Positions 16,590 to 28,609 of a stretch of 64,000 nucleotides of DNA are shown here, in pieces. The notes beneath the pieces were generated by a model. It saw only the letters and a program-made list of their open reading frames with translations. It did no database searches and had not been told where the DNA came from. The position numbers were made by a program, and so were the translations under genes. The stretch's first letter is position 1; each line of letters starts with the position of its first letter. The DNA comes from Mycolicibacter longobardus (lineage in GTDB: Bacteria > Actinomycetota > Actinomycetes > Mycobacteriales > Mycobacteriaceae), in the NCBI RefSeq assembly GCF_002102265.1, contig NZ_LQPG01000017.1:124001-188000 (forward strand). Reading direction: 5' to 3'.

Positions 16590-17430
16590 TCGGGAAATCG
16601 GCGAATTTTCCGCGGGTGAGTTGGTGCTCGGCCGTGCACGTCTTCGGTGCGGCTGCGCCTTTGGCCAGGACGACGTCTACTTCTCCTTCGCGGGGCGTGT
16701 GCCTGTCCCACCTGTCGGGCCGGTAGAGGAGAAGGACGTTGTCGGCGGCGACTGCGGCGGGGCCGACCGATGGAAGGTGTTCGATCCAATCGCCCGGCTC
16801 CATTCCTACGCCTGCGCTCACTGCGAACGTAGTGGTAGCGATGACCGCAATATTTTCTTCTAGGGCAACACCTTTCAGGTGTCGACAGAAATCGCTCATT
16901 GTCGGTGAATGAATCTTTGGAGAGCGGGGGAAGTCTAGATCGTCGCTGACGACGCCCACCATGTTTAGCGAATCGACCACGATCAGACTCGCCCGCGGTT
17001 CGCTCGTCCAAAGCTCAATGGAAAGACGGCGGAGGATGTCCCCCGGCTCGCGATCATGGGTTTCGGAAATGCGCAGACGTCCACCATGCAGTTCGCGTTG
17101 CCCAGCGATGAATGAACGTTCGGCCGGCGGATCTGAGTCTGCCCGTATCCGACGCTCAAGTTGGTCCAGGGTGGTGCCGAAGGCCAGAATGTTGGCGGCC
17201 GTATCGGTGTCAGTGACCAGCCTCTTGGCGATATGCGTAGCCAGAGCGGTCACACCGGATCCGGTGTGACCGGCGATGATGGTCAGGGACCCCGGCTGCA
17301 GTCCGCCGCCGAGTGCTGCGTCAATTTCGCGAAAACCGGTTGGGACGGGTTCGATCCGGTCACTGTCATGATCGTTCGTCTGGATCAGGTTCACCTTGGG
17401 GATTCCCCGCTCGCCGTGCTGTCGTCGCAT
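16564..17430 (-). CDS. DnaB/KaiC-like RecA-fold ATPase with degenerate Walker A
   Basis: A 288-residue RecA-fold protein of the DnaB helicase C-terminal/KaiC type: TGFREIDAALGGGLQPGSLTI (31-51), Walker A region AGHTGSGVTA (53-62), Walker B ASLIVVDSLN (147-156, D153), and a loop with LYRPDRWD near the C-terminus, typical of DnaB_C. The Walker A lysine is replaced by V60, so ATP hydrolysis may be lost or need a partner. No DnaB N-terminal domain is present. ATG at 17430. It is convergent with, and overlaps, the OGG-fold gene. Function unknown; a nucleic-acid-linked accessory role is plausible. Confidence 0.82.
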   Translation of the reverse strand: MRRQHGERGIPKVNLIQTNDHDSDRIEPVPTGFREIDAALGGGLQPGSLTIIAGHTGSGVTALATHIAKRLVTDTDTAANILAFGTTLDQLERRIRADSDPPAERSFIAGQRELHGGRLRISETHDREPGDILRRLSIELWTSEPRASLIVVDSLNMVGVVSDDLDFPRSPKIHSPTMSDFCRHLKGVALEENIAVIATTTFAVSAGVGMEPGDWIEHLPSVGPAAVAADNVLLLYRPDRWDRHTPREGEVDVVLAKGAAAPKTCTAEHQLTRGKFADFPINPRHDPQ

Positions 17431-17528
17431 GGCAGGACCGTAGCGGGCAGGGGTGACAAATCCCGATCGGATCTGCCGCGGGATTCGTTCGCCCCGCACA
17501 GCCGCCGGCACCGTGCTTACATACCGCA

Positions 17529-18749
17529 ATGGCTGTCGTCGCCGAACCGAGCACCAGAACCCAGCAGTTGGTGAACCTGCTCCTGGCCACCTGGGTGTCG
17601 GTGATCTGCTTCTGGGGATGGAATCTGGTCGGCCCGCTCTCGACGCAGTACGCCACCCAGATGTCGCTCAGCGCCAACCAACAGGCGTTGATAGTGGCCA
17701 CCCCGATCCTGGTCGGGGCACTGGGCCGGATCGTGACCGGACTGATGACCGACCGCTTCGGTGGTCGCGCCATGTTCATCGGGGTCTCGCTGGCATCGAT
17801 CGTCCCGGTGCTCGTGGTCGGCTATGCGGCCAAGATCGGTTCTTACCCGCTGATACTGACCGGAGGGTTCTTCCTCGGCGTCGCCGGAACGGTATTCGCG
17901 ATCGGAATCCCGTTCGCCAACAACTGGTTTGCCCCCGAACGTCGCGGCTTCGCCACCGGGGTGTTCGGGATGGGGATGGTGGGTACCGCGGTGTCGGCGT
18001 TCTTCACCCCGCGGTTCGTGCGGTGGTTCGGGCTGTTCACCACCCATGTGATTGTCGCGGCGGCCCTGGCGATTTCGGCGCTGCTGTGTGTGGTGCTGAT
18101 GCGCAATGGCCCGCAGTTCGTCCCGAACACGGCCAGCGCGTTGCCGAAGCTGATGGCCGCCGCAAAGCTGCGGGTCACCTGGGAGATGTCGGTTCTCTAC
18201 GCGCTGGTTTTCGGTGGGTTCGTGGCGTTCTGCAACTACCTGCCCATCTACACCAAGACGATCTACGACTTCTCCGCGGTCGGTGCCGGCGAGCGCACGG
18301 CGGCGTTCGCGCTGGCGGCGGTGCTGGCCCGGTTGCTCGGTGGAACGCTGGCCGACCACATCCTGCCCAAATACGTGGTGCTGGCCGCACTGGCCGGCAT
18401 CGCCGTGCAGACGCTGATCGCGGTCTTCCACCCGCCGGCCGATCTGTGGACCGGATTGACGTTCATCCCGCTGGCCGTCGCACTCGGCATGGGCACCGGT
18501 GGGGTGTTCGCCTGGGTGTCTCGGCGCGCACCGGCCGGCTCGATCGGCTCGGTCACCGGAATCGTCGCGGCCGTCGGCGGATTGGGCGGTTACTTCCCGC
18601 CGCTGGTGATGGGCGCCACCTACGACCCGGTGCACAACAACTACACGGTCGCACTGACCATGCTGGTAGCCACCGCGGTGCTCCTGTTCGGCTACACCGC
18701 GGTGTTCCTGCACGCTCACGAACCGGCGAGCGTCGCGACAAGCGCCTAG
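17529..18749 (+). CDS. NarK/NasA-type nitrate/nitrite transporter (MFS)
   Basis: A 406-residue 12-helix membrane carrier of the nitrate/nitrite porter family. The MFS motif GRIVTGLMTDRFGGR is present after helix 2. The two NNP signatures are recognisable: AGTVFAIGIPFANNWFAPER and GIVAAVGGLGGYFPPLVMG. It likely exchanges or imports nitrate/nitrite across the inner membrane, though the anion cannot be fixed from sequence. No nitrate reductase or assimilation gene lies in the window. ATG 17529 lacks a clear Shine-Dalgarno, so a short or leaderless message is possible. It is divergent from the RecA-fold gene and followed 9 bp later by a DoxX gene. Confidence 0.88.
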   Translation: MAVVAEPSTRTQQLVNLLLATWVSVICFWGWNLVGPLSTQYATQMSLSANQQALIVATPILVGALGRIVTGLMTDRFGGRAMFIGVSLASIVPVLVVGYAAKIGSYPLILTGGFFLGVAGTVFAIGIPFANNWFAPERRGFATGVFGMGMVGTAVSAFFTPRFVRWFGLFTTHVIVAAALAISALLCVVLMRNGPQFVPNTASALPKLMAAAKLRVTWEMSVLYALVFGGFVAFCNYLPIYTKTIYDFSAVGAGERTAAFALAAVLARLLGGTLADHILPKYVVLAALAGIAVQTLIAVFHPPADLWTGLTFIPLAVALGMGTGGVFAWVSRRAPAGSIGSVTGIVAAVGGLGGYFPPLVMGATYDPVHNNYTVALTMLVATAVLLFGYTAVFLHAHEPASVATSA

Positions 18750-18758
18750 TGTTGCAGG

Positions 18759-19172
18759 ATGACCACAAACACCGAGAGCACCACACCGCGACGGTCCCGG
18801 GCATGGATTGCTGGTGCCGCGATCACCGCCCTGCTTGGCGTGTTCTTCGCGTTCGACAGCATCCCGAAGATCCTCGGGATGCAGTTCGCCCGCGAAGGTA
18901 CGGAGTCACTCGGCTTTTCGCCGGACAAGACCGCTGTTATCGGCTGGGTTCTGCTGGTGTGCCTGATCGTCTTTCTGATTCCCCGCACCGCGGTCCTGGG
19001 CGCCCTTGGCCTGACCGCCTACCTGGGTGGGGCGGTCACCATCAACCTGCATGCCGACAAGCCGCTGGCCGGCTTCGTGTTCTTCGCGGTGTACGTCGGC
19101 GTGCTGATGTGGATCGGGCTGATTCTGCGCCGGCCGGAACTGCTGCGGGTGTTGGGACTTCGGCGCAACTGA
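18759..19172 (+). CDS. DoxX family membrane protein
   Basis: A 137-residue four-helix integral membrane protein of the DoxX/SURF4-like family. Helices fall at about 16-36, 59-76, 80-97 and 104-122; FAFDSIPKILGMQFAREGTE is the family's first loop. DoxX proteins occur with thiol/oxidative stress factors and quinol metabolism but the biochemical role of this branch is not defined. It starts 9 bp after the NarK-type transporter, so the two are probably one transcript. Convergent with the GntR gene, 5 bp from its stop. Confidence 0.85.
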   Translation: MTTNTESTTPRRSRAWIAGAAITALLGVFFAFDSIPKILGMQFAREGTESLGFSPDKTAVIGWVLLVCLIVFLIPRTAVLGALGLTAYLGGAVTINLHADKPLAGFVFFAVYVGVLMWIGLILRRPELLRVLGLRRN

Positions 19173-19177
19173 GCGGC

Positions 19178-19852
19178 TTATCGGGACGGCAGCCGGTCCA
19201 ACAGCTCGTCGAGGAATCCGCCCGCCTCACGTCCGGCCGCCTCGACGGCGCCCGCGGCGATCGCCTCCACCAATCCCCGGTGCCGGATCTGGTCTGACTG
19301 CACCGGTTTCGCGCTCGTCGTCGCCACGCTGGCCATCACCACTTCGGTGAGCCCGCAATACAGTTCGGTCAGCACCGGATTGTGCGACGCGCGGACCACG
19401 GCGAGGTGGAAATCGGTGTCCGCCCGGACGAAGTCCTCGTGGCGGCCCTGTTGCTGGTGCCCGTCACGGCGATCCAACAGTGCCTGCAGCTCGGTCAGGT
19501 CCTCCTCGGTGCGGGCGGCGGCGGCAAGCCGGGCCCCCTCCACCTCCAGGCAGCGCCGCACCTGTAGCACGTCGCGCAGCTCGGAGCCGCACAGTCGGCG
19601 CACGGCGCCGGACACCTCGCTGGTGGCGCGCACATAGGTTCCGTCGCCCTGGCGGACCTCCAGGATCCCGCTGTGGGCCAACGCCCGGACCGCCTCGCGC
19701 ACCGTATTGCGGCCGACACCCAGCGCATCGGCGAGCTCCGGCTCGGGCGGGATTCGCGAATCGACCGGCCATTCCCCGCCGGTCACTGAGGCTCGAAGCT
19801 GTTCGATCACCTGATCGACCAGGCCGGTGCGGCGGGCGGTGACCAACGGCAC
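19178..19852 (-). CDS. GntR/FadR family (FCD) transcriptional regulator
   Basis: A 224-residue regulator. The N-terminal winged HTH spans about 10-75, with IPPEPELADALGVGRNTVREAVRALAHSGILEVRQGDGTYV. The C-terminal FCD domain (about 90-215) carries the metal/ligand residues in RADTDFHLAVVRASHNPVL and IRHRGLVEAI. GTG start at 19852 with GGGAGG five bases upstream. The divergent CynX-type transporter starts only 27 bp away, a layout typical of local control. FCD regulators usually sense small carboxylates, so the transporter may carry an organic acid or cyanate-like anion. That link is inference. Confidence 0.92.
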   Translation of the reverse strand: MPLVTARRTGLVDQVIEQLRASVTGGEWPVDSRIPPEPELADALGVGRNTVREAVRALAHSGILEVRQGDGTYVRATSEVSGAVRRLCGSELRDVLQVRRCLEVEGARLAAAARTEEDLTELQALLDRRDGHQQQGRHEDFVRADTDFHLAVVRASHNPVLTELYCGLTEVVMASVATTSAKPVQSDQIRHRGLVEAIAAGAVEAAGREAGGFLDELLDRLPSR

Positions 19853-19879
19853 AGCATCCTCCCTTCATCCAATCATGGG

Positions 19880-21157
19880 ATGTATGCGATCCTACGTCAG
19901 GTGACCCGCACAGTCCGCACCGAAACGCTCGACCAGTACGAGCATGACCTTGAACTGGAGCTCGATGGCGTCATCGAGATCCGGCCGGTGGCGACGATGG
20001 CGGCCGGTGGTGCGCTGCTGACCGTCGCGGTGGTGTTGACCGCGCTGAACCTGCGCCCGGCGATCACCAGCGTGGGGCCGCTGCTCCCGGAGATGCGTGG
20101 GGCGTTGGGCGCCTCGGACACCTGGGCCGGCATCCTGACCACACTGCCCGGTCTGTGCTTCGCGGGAGCCGGGCTGGCCGCGCCGTGGTTGTCCCGGCGG
20201 ATCGGGTTGGGCCGCACGGTCTCGGCGGCGCTGCTCACACTTGTTGCGGGACTGCTGATCCGGGTGTGCGACGGGCCCCTGGTCGTACTCGGCGGGACAT
20301 TGGTGGCCACCGCGGGCATCGCGTTGATCAATGTGCTGATCCCGGTGATCATCAGAGGTTCCTTCCCGGCGCGGATCGGGCTGATGACCGGGGTTTACAC
20401 CGCGGCGCTCCAAGGGGGAGGGGCCTTGGGCTCCGCGGCAACCCCGGTGCTCGACGACGCGCTGGGCGGCTGGCGATCGGCACTGGCGGCGTGGAGTGCG
20501 CTGGCCCTGCTGGCGCTGGCGGCATGGTTGGTGGCAGCCCGCGGATTCGAGCGGGCCGGCACCGCCGCGCCTGCGGCCGCGACGACCGGCCGGTCGCTGT
20601 TGCGCAACAAGCTGGCCTGGACCATCACGCTGTTCTTCGGCACTCAATCCTTCATCGCCTACGTGGTGATCGGCTGGCTGCCGGAGGTACTGATCGACCA
20701 CGGGACCAGCGAAACGCGGGCGGGGCTGCTGCTCGGGTTGATCTCGCTGATCGCGGTGCCGATCAGTCTGATCGTCTCGCCGCTGGCCGCGCGCCGCGGC
20801 AGCCAGAGCGGATGGATCGTCGGGCTGGGGGTGCTCGGCGTCGCCGGAATACTCGGGCTGTTGATCGCGCCGGCGGCCGCGCCGCTGCTGTGGAGTGTGC
20901 TGGTGGGGCTGGGGATGAGCGTGTTCTCGTTGGCGCTCACCGTGATTGCGCTGCGGGCCCGCGACGCCGAGGACACCGTGCGCCTGTCGGGGATGGCGCA
21001 GGGCTTCGGCTATCTGCTGGCCGGTGTCGGTCCGTTCCTGTTCGGCCTGTTGCACCACGCGACCGGCGGATGGACCGTGCCGTGGCTGCTGATCCTCGCC
21101 GTCTACCTGGTGCAGATACTGGCGGGCGCACTGGCCGGGCGCAGCCGCTACGTCTAG
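19880..21157 (+). CDS. CynX/NimT family MFS transporter
   Basis: A 425-residue major facilitator carrier. The family signature LTALNLRPAITSVGPLLPEM follows a 40-residue hydrophilic N-terminus, then 12 hydrophobic helices with TWAGILTTLPGLCFAGAGL and the ALQGGGALGSAATPVL segment. CynX and NimT export or import cyanate, nitroimidazole or similar small compounds; the substrate here is unknown. The assigned ATG at 19880 leaves only 27 bp to the divergent GntR gene; GTG at 19901 or ATG at 19997 would fit a normal promoter spacing and remove the odd acidic leader. Probably controlled by that GntR. Confidence 0.88.
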   Translation: MYAILRQVTRTVRTETLDQYEHDLELELDGVIEIRPVATMAAGGALLTVAVVLTALNLRPAITSVGPLLPEMRGALGASDTWAGILTTLPGLCFAGAGLAAPWLSRRIGLGRTVSAALLTLVAGLLIRVCDGPLVVLGGTLVATAGIALINVLIPVIIRGSFPARIGLMTGVYTAALQGGGALGSAATPVLDDALGGWRSALAAWSALALLALAAWLVAARGFERAGTAAPAAATTGRSLLRNKLAWTITLFFGTQSFIAYVVIGWLPEVLIDHGTSETRAGLLLGLISLIAVPISLIVSPLAARRGSQSGWIVGLGVLGVAGILGLLIAPAAAPLLWSVLVGLGMSVFSLALTVIALRARDAEDTVRLSGMAQGFGYLLAGVGPFLFGLLHHATGGWTVPWLLILAVYLVQILAGALAGRSRYV

Positions 21158-21194
21158 GACGGCTGACGCCGGTAGGGGTCTACGGCCGGCAGCC

Positions 21195-21260
21195 CTCGCC
21201 GAACGTGCACTGAGACCGGAGATTTCGCGAATTTTTCGGTCTGAGTACACGCTCGGCGAG
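21195..21260. repeat. 24-bp near-perfect inverted repeat, hairpin
   Basis: Arms 21195-21218 and 21237-21260 match at 21 of 24 positions and flank an 18-nt loop with TTTTT at its 3' end. It lies between the convergent CynX-type transporter and adhC genes, where a bidirectional terminator would be expected, but the arm length is far above that of ordinary terminators. The arm core CGAGCGTG also occurs in the hairpin at 62416-62448, suggesting a dispersed mycobacterial intergenic repeat. Confidence 0.7.
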
Positions 21261-21269
21261 CATCGAATG

Positions 21270-22322
21270 CTAGGCGGCCCGCAGCGATGCGGTGTCGATG
21301 ACGAAGCGGTAGCGCACGTCGGAGGCCAGCACCCGCTCGTAGGCGGTGTTGATGTAGTCCGGTTCGATGACCTCGATCTCGGGGCGCACGTCGTGTTCGG
21401 CGCAGAAGTTCAGCATCTCCTGCGTCTCGGCGATCCCGCCGATCAACGACCCCGACACACTGCGCCGCATCCGGACCAGCGGGCCCGGCGGCACCGACAG
21501 GGAGCTCTCGGGCATGCCCAACTCGACGAGCGTGCCGTCGAGGGTGAGCAGGTTCAGGTATGCGCCCAGGTCCAGGCTGGCCGAGACGGTGTTCAAGATG
21601 ACGTCGAAGTCGCTGCGCAGCGTCTTGAAGGTGGTCGGGTCGCTGGTGGCGTAGTAGTGCTGCGCGCCCAGCCGCAGGCCGTCCTCCATCTTCTTCAGAG
21701 ACTGCGACAGCACGGTGACCTCCGCGCCCATCGCCGTGCCGAGCTTGACGGCCATGTGGCCCAGGCCGCCCAGGCCCACCACCGCAATCCGCTTGCCCGG
21801 GCCGACATTCCAGTGCCGCAACGGCGAGTAGGTGGTGACCCCGGCGCAGAGCAGGGGCGCGGCGGCATCCAGGGGAATCTCGTCCGGGATGCTCAGCACG
21901 TAGTTTTCGTCGACGACGATCGCGCCGCTGTAGCCACCCTGGGTGGGCTGGCCGTCGCGGCCGACGCCGGCGTAGGTGCCGATCATGCCGCCGCCGGTGC
22001 AGTACTGCTCATGCCCGGCCTGGCAGCTGGGGCACTCGCGGCAGGAGTCGACGAAGCAGCCGACGCCGACGCGGTCACCGACCTTGAACTTGGTCACCTG
22101 CGCGCCGACGGCGGTCACCACACCGGCGATCTCGTGGCCGGGGACCAGGGGATACTGCGGGCGGCCCCACTCGGCCCGGACGGTGTGGATATCGGAGTGG
22201 CAGATGCCGGCGAAGGCGATATCGAACGCGACATCGTGCGGGCCGGGCTCCCGGCGGGTGATGGTGGTCCTGGTCAACGGCGTGTCGGGCGAGGTGGCCG
22301 CGTAGGCGGAAACGGTGGTCAT
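21270..22322 (-). CDS. adhC: NAD(P)-dependent alcohol dehydrogenase AdhC
   Basis: A 350-residue zinc alcohol dehydrogenase of the cinnamyl-alcohol dehydrogenase/YahK type, NADPH-preferring in characterised relatives. Catalytic zinc residues are C41 (GICHSDIH) and GHE (62-64). Structural zinc cysteines are in [15 protein letters not shown]. The cofactor fold is [15 protein letters not shown]. It reduces aldehydes in the cytosol; in M. tuberculosis the orthologue AdhC lies next to fecB, the same order as here apart from an inserted DUF4139 gene. ATG at 22322; the divergent intergenic region is AT-rich with no clear named operator. Confidence 0.95.
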   Translation of the reverse strand: MTTVSAYAATSPDTPLTRTTITRREPGPHDVAFDIAFAGICHSDIHTVRAEWGRPQYPLVPGHEIAGVVTAVGAQVTKFKVGDRVGVGCFVDSCRECPSCQAGHEQYCTGGGMIGTYAGVGRDGQPTQGGYSGAIVVDENYVLSIPDEIPLDAAAPLLCAGVTTYSPLRHWNVGPGKRIAVVGLGGLGHMAVKLGTAMGAEVTVLSQSLKKMEDGLRLGAQHYYATSDPTTFKTLRSDFDVILNTVSASLDLGAYLNLLTLDGTLVELGMPESSLSVPPGPLVRMRRSVSGSLIGGIAETQEMLNFCAEHDVRPEIEVIEPDYINTAYERVLASDVRYRFVIDTASLRAA

Positions 22323-22469
22323 TATCGAGTAACTCTCTTCGGATCTGTACGGAATTGAAAAAGATAGTCTAACAAAGTTCTTTGCCGTGGCGCCGTGAGC
22401 CTGCTCACTGAAGCAACAGGCAGACGTGATACTCCCGCGGTGTCGTCACCGGCGATTAGGGTCCGAAGG

Positions 22470-24350
22470 ATGAACGCGCGCCCCCACGTCGACCGGCTGG
22501 TTCTCTACAAACACGGGGTGGCCTTCGTCGGCCGCCGCGGGCCGGTGGACGGCGACTTCACCCTCACGTTTCGCCGCGACGACATGAAGGACGTGCTCAA
22601 GTCGCTGACCGTCGACGCGGCAGGCGGCAGCGCATCGGTGGGTGCGGTCTCCTTCGACACCCCGGCCGACCCTCGCACCGAGCTGGCCGACCGCAACCTG
22701 CTGCTCAACCCGGGCGACGCCCTCGCCGGGCTGTTCGAGGCGCTGCGGGGCCGCGCCGTGGAGGTGCACAGCGGCGATCAGGCGCACCGCGGTGAGGTGA
22801 TCGGTTTCGACAACGTCGCCGATGCGCCGGCCCGGCGGCTACTGGTGTTGCGCACCGATTCCGGTGCGGTCAGCCTGGTCGATCTCACCGAGGCGCACCG
22901 CCTCGACCTGCTGGAGGGCCCGTCGAAAGACGACCTCGACTACCTGATCGACCGGTCCCGCGCGGCCACCGCGGGCCGCAACTGTGATGTGGCGGTGCAG
23001 ATCCGCGGCGCCTCCGACGACGTGCGGGTGTCCTACATCGTTGCCGCACCGATGTGGCGGGTGTCGTACCGGGCGATCCGTGACGGCGACACCGTGACCC
23101 TGGTCGCGACGGGAATCATCCACAACCCGATCGACGAGGATCTGACCGACGTCGAGGTGACTTTGACCACCGGCCAACCGATCTCGTTCGACATCGACCT
23201 CTACCACGGCCGGCAGGTGCAGCGGGTGGTCGTCGAGGAGAGCGAACGCGTCGCCGCGCCGCGGCGTGCCTCCAGCGCGGAAGCGTCGATGCTCGGCGCG
23301 GTACCGATGGGCAATGCCGGACTCGCCGCCGACGCCTACCGAACCGCCGCCGCTGACGTCGAAACGTCCGACCGCGGTGAGTATTTCGAATACCGGCTGG
23401 CCACGCCGGTGTCGCTGAAGCGCGGGGGTGCGGCCATGGTCCCGCTGGCCGTGGCACCCGTCGACGGGGTGCGCCGGGAGCTGGTATGGCGCGAGGAACG
23501 CGGTCCCGTTCCCGATATCGTGCTCGGATTCACCAACACCACGGGCGTGGTGCTCGAAGAAGGCCCGGCGGTGATCTACGAGCAGGGTGGCTATGCCGGG
23601 GAAGCCATGCTGGGCTTCACCTCTCGCGGTGCCGACGTACGGCTGGCCTTCGCCAAGGACCTCGCGGTGCGCTGCCGCAGCGTTGCGTCGTTGCAGACTG
23701 TCACCACCCGGATCAGGCTGGCCGCCGACGCCCTGGTCGAGGAGCAGCGCTGCGAGCGACGACACACCCTGCACGCCGAGAACGATCATGACGACTCGGT
23801 TGACGTGATCTTCGAACTGCCGGTGCCCCCGGATCACACCGTGGCCGCGCAGGCCGGCGTCACCGACGCCGGCCACGACGGCGTGTGGTGCCGATTTGCG
23901 GTCACGGTTGCCGGGCACCGCAGCGCCGAGGCGACGGTGTTGGAGACCTGGCCGGTGTACCGCGAGATCGCCTATGACGACCTGGAACCGGGCCGGCTGG
24001 AGGAGTGGCTGGCCGACCGCACTCTGGATGCGCAGACGGTGCAAGCGCTTTCGCAGGTGCTGGCGCATCGCAACACGGCGCGCCGACTCGCCGAGCAGTG
24101 CGCGCGGGCCGAAGAGCAACGCGATGAGGCCTACGCCGCGCAGAGCCGCATCGCCGAACAGTTGCGGGTGCTCGGCACCGACGGCGCCGAAGGTGAGCTA
24201 CGGGCCCGGCAGGTGCGCGAGCTGGAGATCCTGCAAGACCGGGTCGGTGCGTTGGACGCCGAGGTGCGCCGGCTTCGCGAGCAGGCCGATGCGGAGCAGC
24301 AGCGGGCGTCAGACGAATTGCGCAGAGTGGTCGGGGCCGAGCCCGCCTAG
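22470..24350 (+). CDS. DUF4139 domain-containing protein
   Basis: A 626-residue protein of unknown function. It begins RLVLYKHGVAFVGRRGPVDG and DMKDVLKSLTV, the N-terminal DUF4140-like half, followed by the DUF4139 beta-sandwich (about 175-500) with VRVSYIVAAPMWRVSYRA and DLTDVEVTLTTGQPISF. The last 100 residues form a charged coiled coil (AEEQRDEAYAAQSRIAEQLR, then EILQDRVGALDAEVRRLREQ). There is no signal peptide. ATG 22470 lies next to GAAGG; a GTG at 22395 would add 25 unconserved residues. Its stop TAG overlaps the fecB stop tail to tail. Family members occur in many bacteria without assigned function. Confidence 0.85.
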   Translation: MNARPHVDRLVLYKHGVAFVGRRGPVDGDFTLTFRRDDMKDVLKSLTVDAAGGSASVGAVSFDTPADPRTELADRNLLLNPGDALAGLFEALRGRAVEVHSGDQAHRGEVIGFDNVADAPARRLLVLRTDSGAVSLVDLTEAHRLDLLEGPSKDDLDYLIDRSRAATAGRNCDVAVQIRGASDDVRVSYIVAAPMWRVSYRAIRDGDTVTLVATGIIHNPIDEDLTDVEVTLTTGQPISFDIDLYHGRQVQRVVVEESERVAAPRRASSAEASMLGAVPMGNAGLAADAYRTAAADVETSDRGEYFEYRLATPVSLKRGGAAMVPLAVAPVDGVRRELVWREERGPVPDIVLGFTNTTGVVLEEGPAVIYEQGGYAGEAMLGFTSRGADVRLAFAKDLAVRCRSVASLQTVTTRIRLAADALVEEQRCERRHTLHAENDHDDSVDVIFELPVPPDHTVAAQAGVTDAGHDGVWCRFAVTVAGHRSAEATVLETWPVYREIAYDDLEPGRLEEWLADRTLDAQTVQALSQVLAHRNTARRLAEQCARAEEQRDEAYAAQSRIAEQLRVLGTDGAEGELRARQVRELEILQDRVGALDAEVRRLREQADAEQQRASDELRRVVGAEPA

Positions 24351-25432
24351 TTGATCGGCGCGTTCACCCAGCGCAGGTCCTCGACCACACCGCGGGCGGC
24401 AACCGGTCCCTGCCCGGTCTGCCACACCTCGTTGTTGACGACGAACACCCGACTGTCACGGTTGGCCGCCAACCGGCGCCAGGCGACGCTGTCGAAGACG
24501 GTGGCTGCCCGTGCCTTGGCCGCCGGGGAGGCGAAAGACACGTAGACGATGTCGCCGTCGGCCGCCGAGAAGTCCGCCCGGCCGCCCAGATCCGCCTCGC
24601 CGGCGGCGATCTCGAGGTAGGGCTGGTCGGTGAACCGCTGCAACGGCGGCCGGTCCACGCCGACGGCCTTGAGCACGCTGGCGGCGAAGCCGGACGCCCC
24701 GTAGACCCGCACGCTGTTGTCGGTGAGCTGAACCACCGAGACCTGGTAGTGGGTGGCGTCGCTGACCTCGCCGGTTTCGGCGGCGTTCTGGCCGAATTTC
24801 TCGAGCACCTCGTCGATCGCGTCGCTGCGGGCCGTCGCGGCGCCGACACCGCGCGCGTTGTCCTCCCACGCCGCACCCGGCGCCCCGGTGAACACGGTCG
24901 GGGCGATCGAGGCCAGTGCCGAGTAGTCCGGCGTCAGGCCCTGTGCACCCAGGATCAGATCCGGGTGCAGCGCATCGATGGCTTCGGTGTCCGGATTGCT
25001 GCGGGTCCCCACCGCCGGCACGCCGTGCAGCACGGCGCCCAGATAGGACGGCTGACTCTCCGAGCCCTCCGGTAGTGCCGCGCCCACCACGCGGGACTGC
25101 AGACCCAGGGCGCACAGTGCGTCGAGCTGGTCGCCGGAGAGCACCACGATGCGCTGCGGTTCCTCGGGCACCTCGACGCTGGGCGGCTCCACCCCGGCCG
25201 CATTGCGGACCGACCGCACCGAGGGGCCGGGGTCCGGGCGCACCGGCTCAGCGGCGCAGGACTCGTCGGGCCGCCGGTCGTTGCCGAGCACACCGGCCCC
25301 GGCGACCATGGTCGTGGTGGTGTGCATCGACGTCGGGGAGCTTTCCGGCCCCTCGCCGGCGCATCCGGCGACCGTGACCAAGGCCACGGCCAGCGTTGCC
25401 ACCGACACCGCCCGCCGGTCCGCCCTGATCAC
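24347..25432 (-). CDS. fecB: periplasmic siderophore-binding lipoprotein FecB
   Basis: A 361-residue lipoprotein with a class III substrate-binding fold. The lipobox is TVAGC with the acylated Cys at 24. The solute-binding domain starts at about residue 85 (PQRIVVLSGDQLDALCALGL) and carries the typical DLILGAQGLTPDYSALASIAPTVF. In mycobacteria FecB binds ferric carboxymycobactin and contributes to iron uptake and envelope integrity. ATG 25432 is divergent from ctaD; synteny with ctaD and adhC matches M. tuberculosis. No permease genes lie beside it. Confidence 0.93.
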   Translation of the reverse strand: MIRADRRAVSVATLAVALVTVAGCAGEGPESSPTSMHTTTTMVAGAGVLGNDRRPDESCAAEPVRPDPGPSVRSVRNAAGVEPPSVEVPEEPQRIVVLSGDQLDALCALGLQSRVVGAALPEGSESQPSYLGAVLHGVPAVGTRSNPDTEAIDALHPDLILGAQGLTPDYSALASIAPTVFTGAPGAAWEDNARGVGAATARSDAIDEVLEKFGQNAAETGEVSDATHYQVSVVQLTDNSVRVYGASGFAASVLKAVGVDRPPLQRFTDQPYLEIAAGEADLGGRADFSAADGDIVYVSFASPAAKARAATVFDSVAWRRLAANRDSRVFVVNNEVWQTGQGPVAARGVVEDLRWVNAPIN

Positions 25433-25571
25433 GCGGTGACGGTAACACCCACGCCCGGTGTGCCCGTCCAGGAGACGAATACGACAGTTTGTAGGAGGCC
25501 TATACCGGCGGGGGGACGCTCGGGGTTAGGATTCGACCAAGTTTCCCGGGATGCCCATGTTTGGAGGAATC

Positions 25572-28581
<3,010 letters not shown>

Positions 28582-28609
28582 CGGCGGGTCGCCGCCATCA
28601 GCCCGGCGG

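Noticed and set aside
17529-18749. Part of a nitrate assimilation operon
   Set aside because: Only the NNP-type transporter is here; no nasA/nirB/narGHJI or nitrate regulator lies near it.
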